In this document: positions 5,836 to 5,989 of the stretch, in pieces | How the letters are laid out: every line of letters begins with the position of its first letter | How positions within the stretch are numbered: the first letter of the stretch is position 1 | From: Fimenecus sp052273845 | Lineage (GTDB): Bacteria > Bacillota > Clostridia > Oscillospirales > Acutalibacteraceae | Assembly (NCBI GenBank): GCA_052273845.1 | Contig: DAVZHM010000096.1 | Coordinates: 1 to 5,989, forward strand | DNA length: 5,989 nt | Reading direction: 5' to 3' | The notes under the pieces: model-generated | Database searches by the model: none | Told to the model about the DNA's origin: nothing | What the model saw: only the letters and a program-made list of their open reading frames with translations | Program-made: the position numbers and the translations under genes

Positions 5836-5988
5836 TTATGCGGTCGCCAAAAGTTTGTTTAGCGGCTTTTGCAACCGTTTTCGGAAGAACTTTACGAAAA
5901 CTCCTGTGCATAATGCGGCAATAACGGTGCCCTCTCGCATACCGACCGCTTCTCCCCTGAAAAGTAAAAGGGAGATAAGCAGCGCCGG
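5836..5988 (-). CDS. C-terminal fragment of a membrane protein, YczE/YitT-like (DUF6198) resemblance
   Basis: The minus strand is open from the window edge to TAA at 5836-5838 and encodes the last 50 residues of a gene that enters from the right. The fragment reads as a hydrophobic helix (ALLISLLLF), then GMREGTVIAALCTGVFVKFFRKRL and a short basic tail. The REGT-x-IAAL-x-G-x-x-V-x-FF pattern recalls the last helix of YczE/YyaS/YitT-type integral membrane proteins in Firmicutes, whose function is poorly defined. The gene shares the bidirectional terminator with the plus-strand operon. The frame is well supported because it runs straight into that terminator; the family name is recollection from one motif. 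Confidence 0.6.
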   Translation of the reverse strand, partial: PALLISLLLFRGEAVGMREGTVIAALCTGVFVKFFRKRLQKPLNKLLATA

Positions 5989-5989
5989 C

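Overview
The window most resembles a chromosomal segment of a low- to mid-GC Firmicute, probably a gut-type clostridium (Oscillospiraceae/Ruminococcaceae-like). This is inferred from three things: the encoded 3' CCA on the tRNA, a yybP-ykoY riboswitch ahead of mntP, and a TetR / MMPL-type RND pump / lipoprotein operon of a kind I associate with clostridia. No rRNA or taxonomic marker is present, so the assignment is soft.

Layout. (1) Positions 1-180 hold a minus-strand tRNA-Pro(GGG) with its own 17-bp-spaced promoter and a likely terminator cut off by the window edge. (2) Positions 300-1135 hold a manganese-export unit: a near-consensus sigma-A promoter, a yybP-ykoY (Mn2+) riboswitch with a readable expression platform, an intrinsic terminator, and mntP. 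The mntP frame is broken by an in-frame TAG at codon 153, and recognisable MntP C-terminal sequence continues in the same frame to 1135. (3) Positions 1225-5832 hold a self-contained operon. A promoter overlaps one arm of a perfect 16-bp inverted repeat whose other arm lies just downstream, and it drives a TetR-family regulator, a 711-residue MMPL/HAE3-type RND permease and a 562-residue predicted lipoprotein of unknown function. The genes are separated by 6 bp and overlap by 8 bp respectively, and the operon ends at a strong bidirectional terminator. (4) Positions 5836-5988 hold the C-terminal end of a convergent membrane-protein gene that resembles the YczE/YitT-like (DUF6198) group.

How it works together. 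The riboswitch should switch mntP on when Mn2+ is high, but the downstream gene looks disrupted or mis-sequenced at one point. The TetR protein probably represses its own operon through the two operators until a ligand, perhaps a substrate of the pump, releases it. The lipoprotein is translationally coupled to the permease and is the best candidate for an extracytoplasmic partner. It has an N-terminal beta-rich part and a long helical part containing a tandem repeat of about 43 residues.

The points most worth following are the broken mntP behind an apparently intact riboswitch, the RNA-switch pairing model, the paired operators, and the uncharacterised lipoprotein that may be an accessory subunit of the RND pump.
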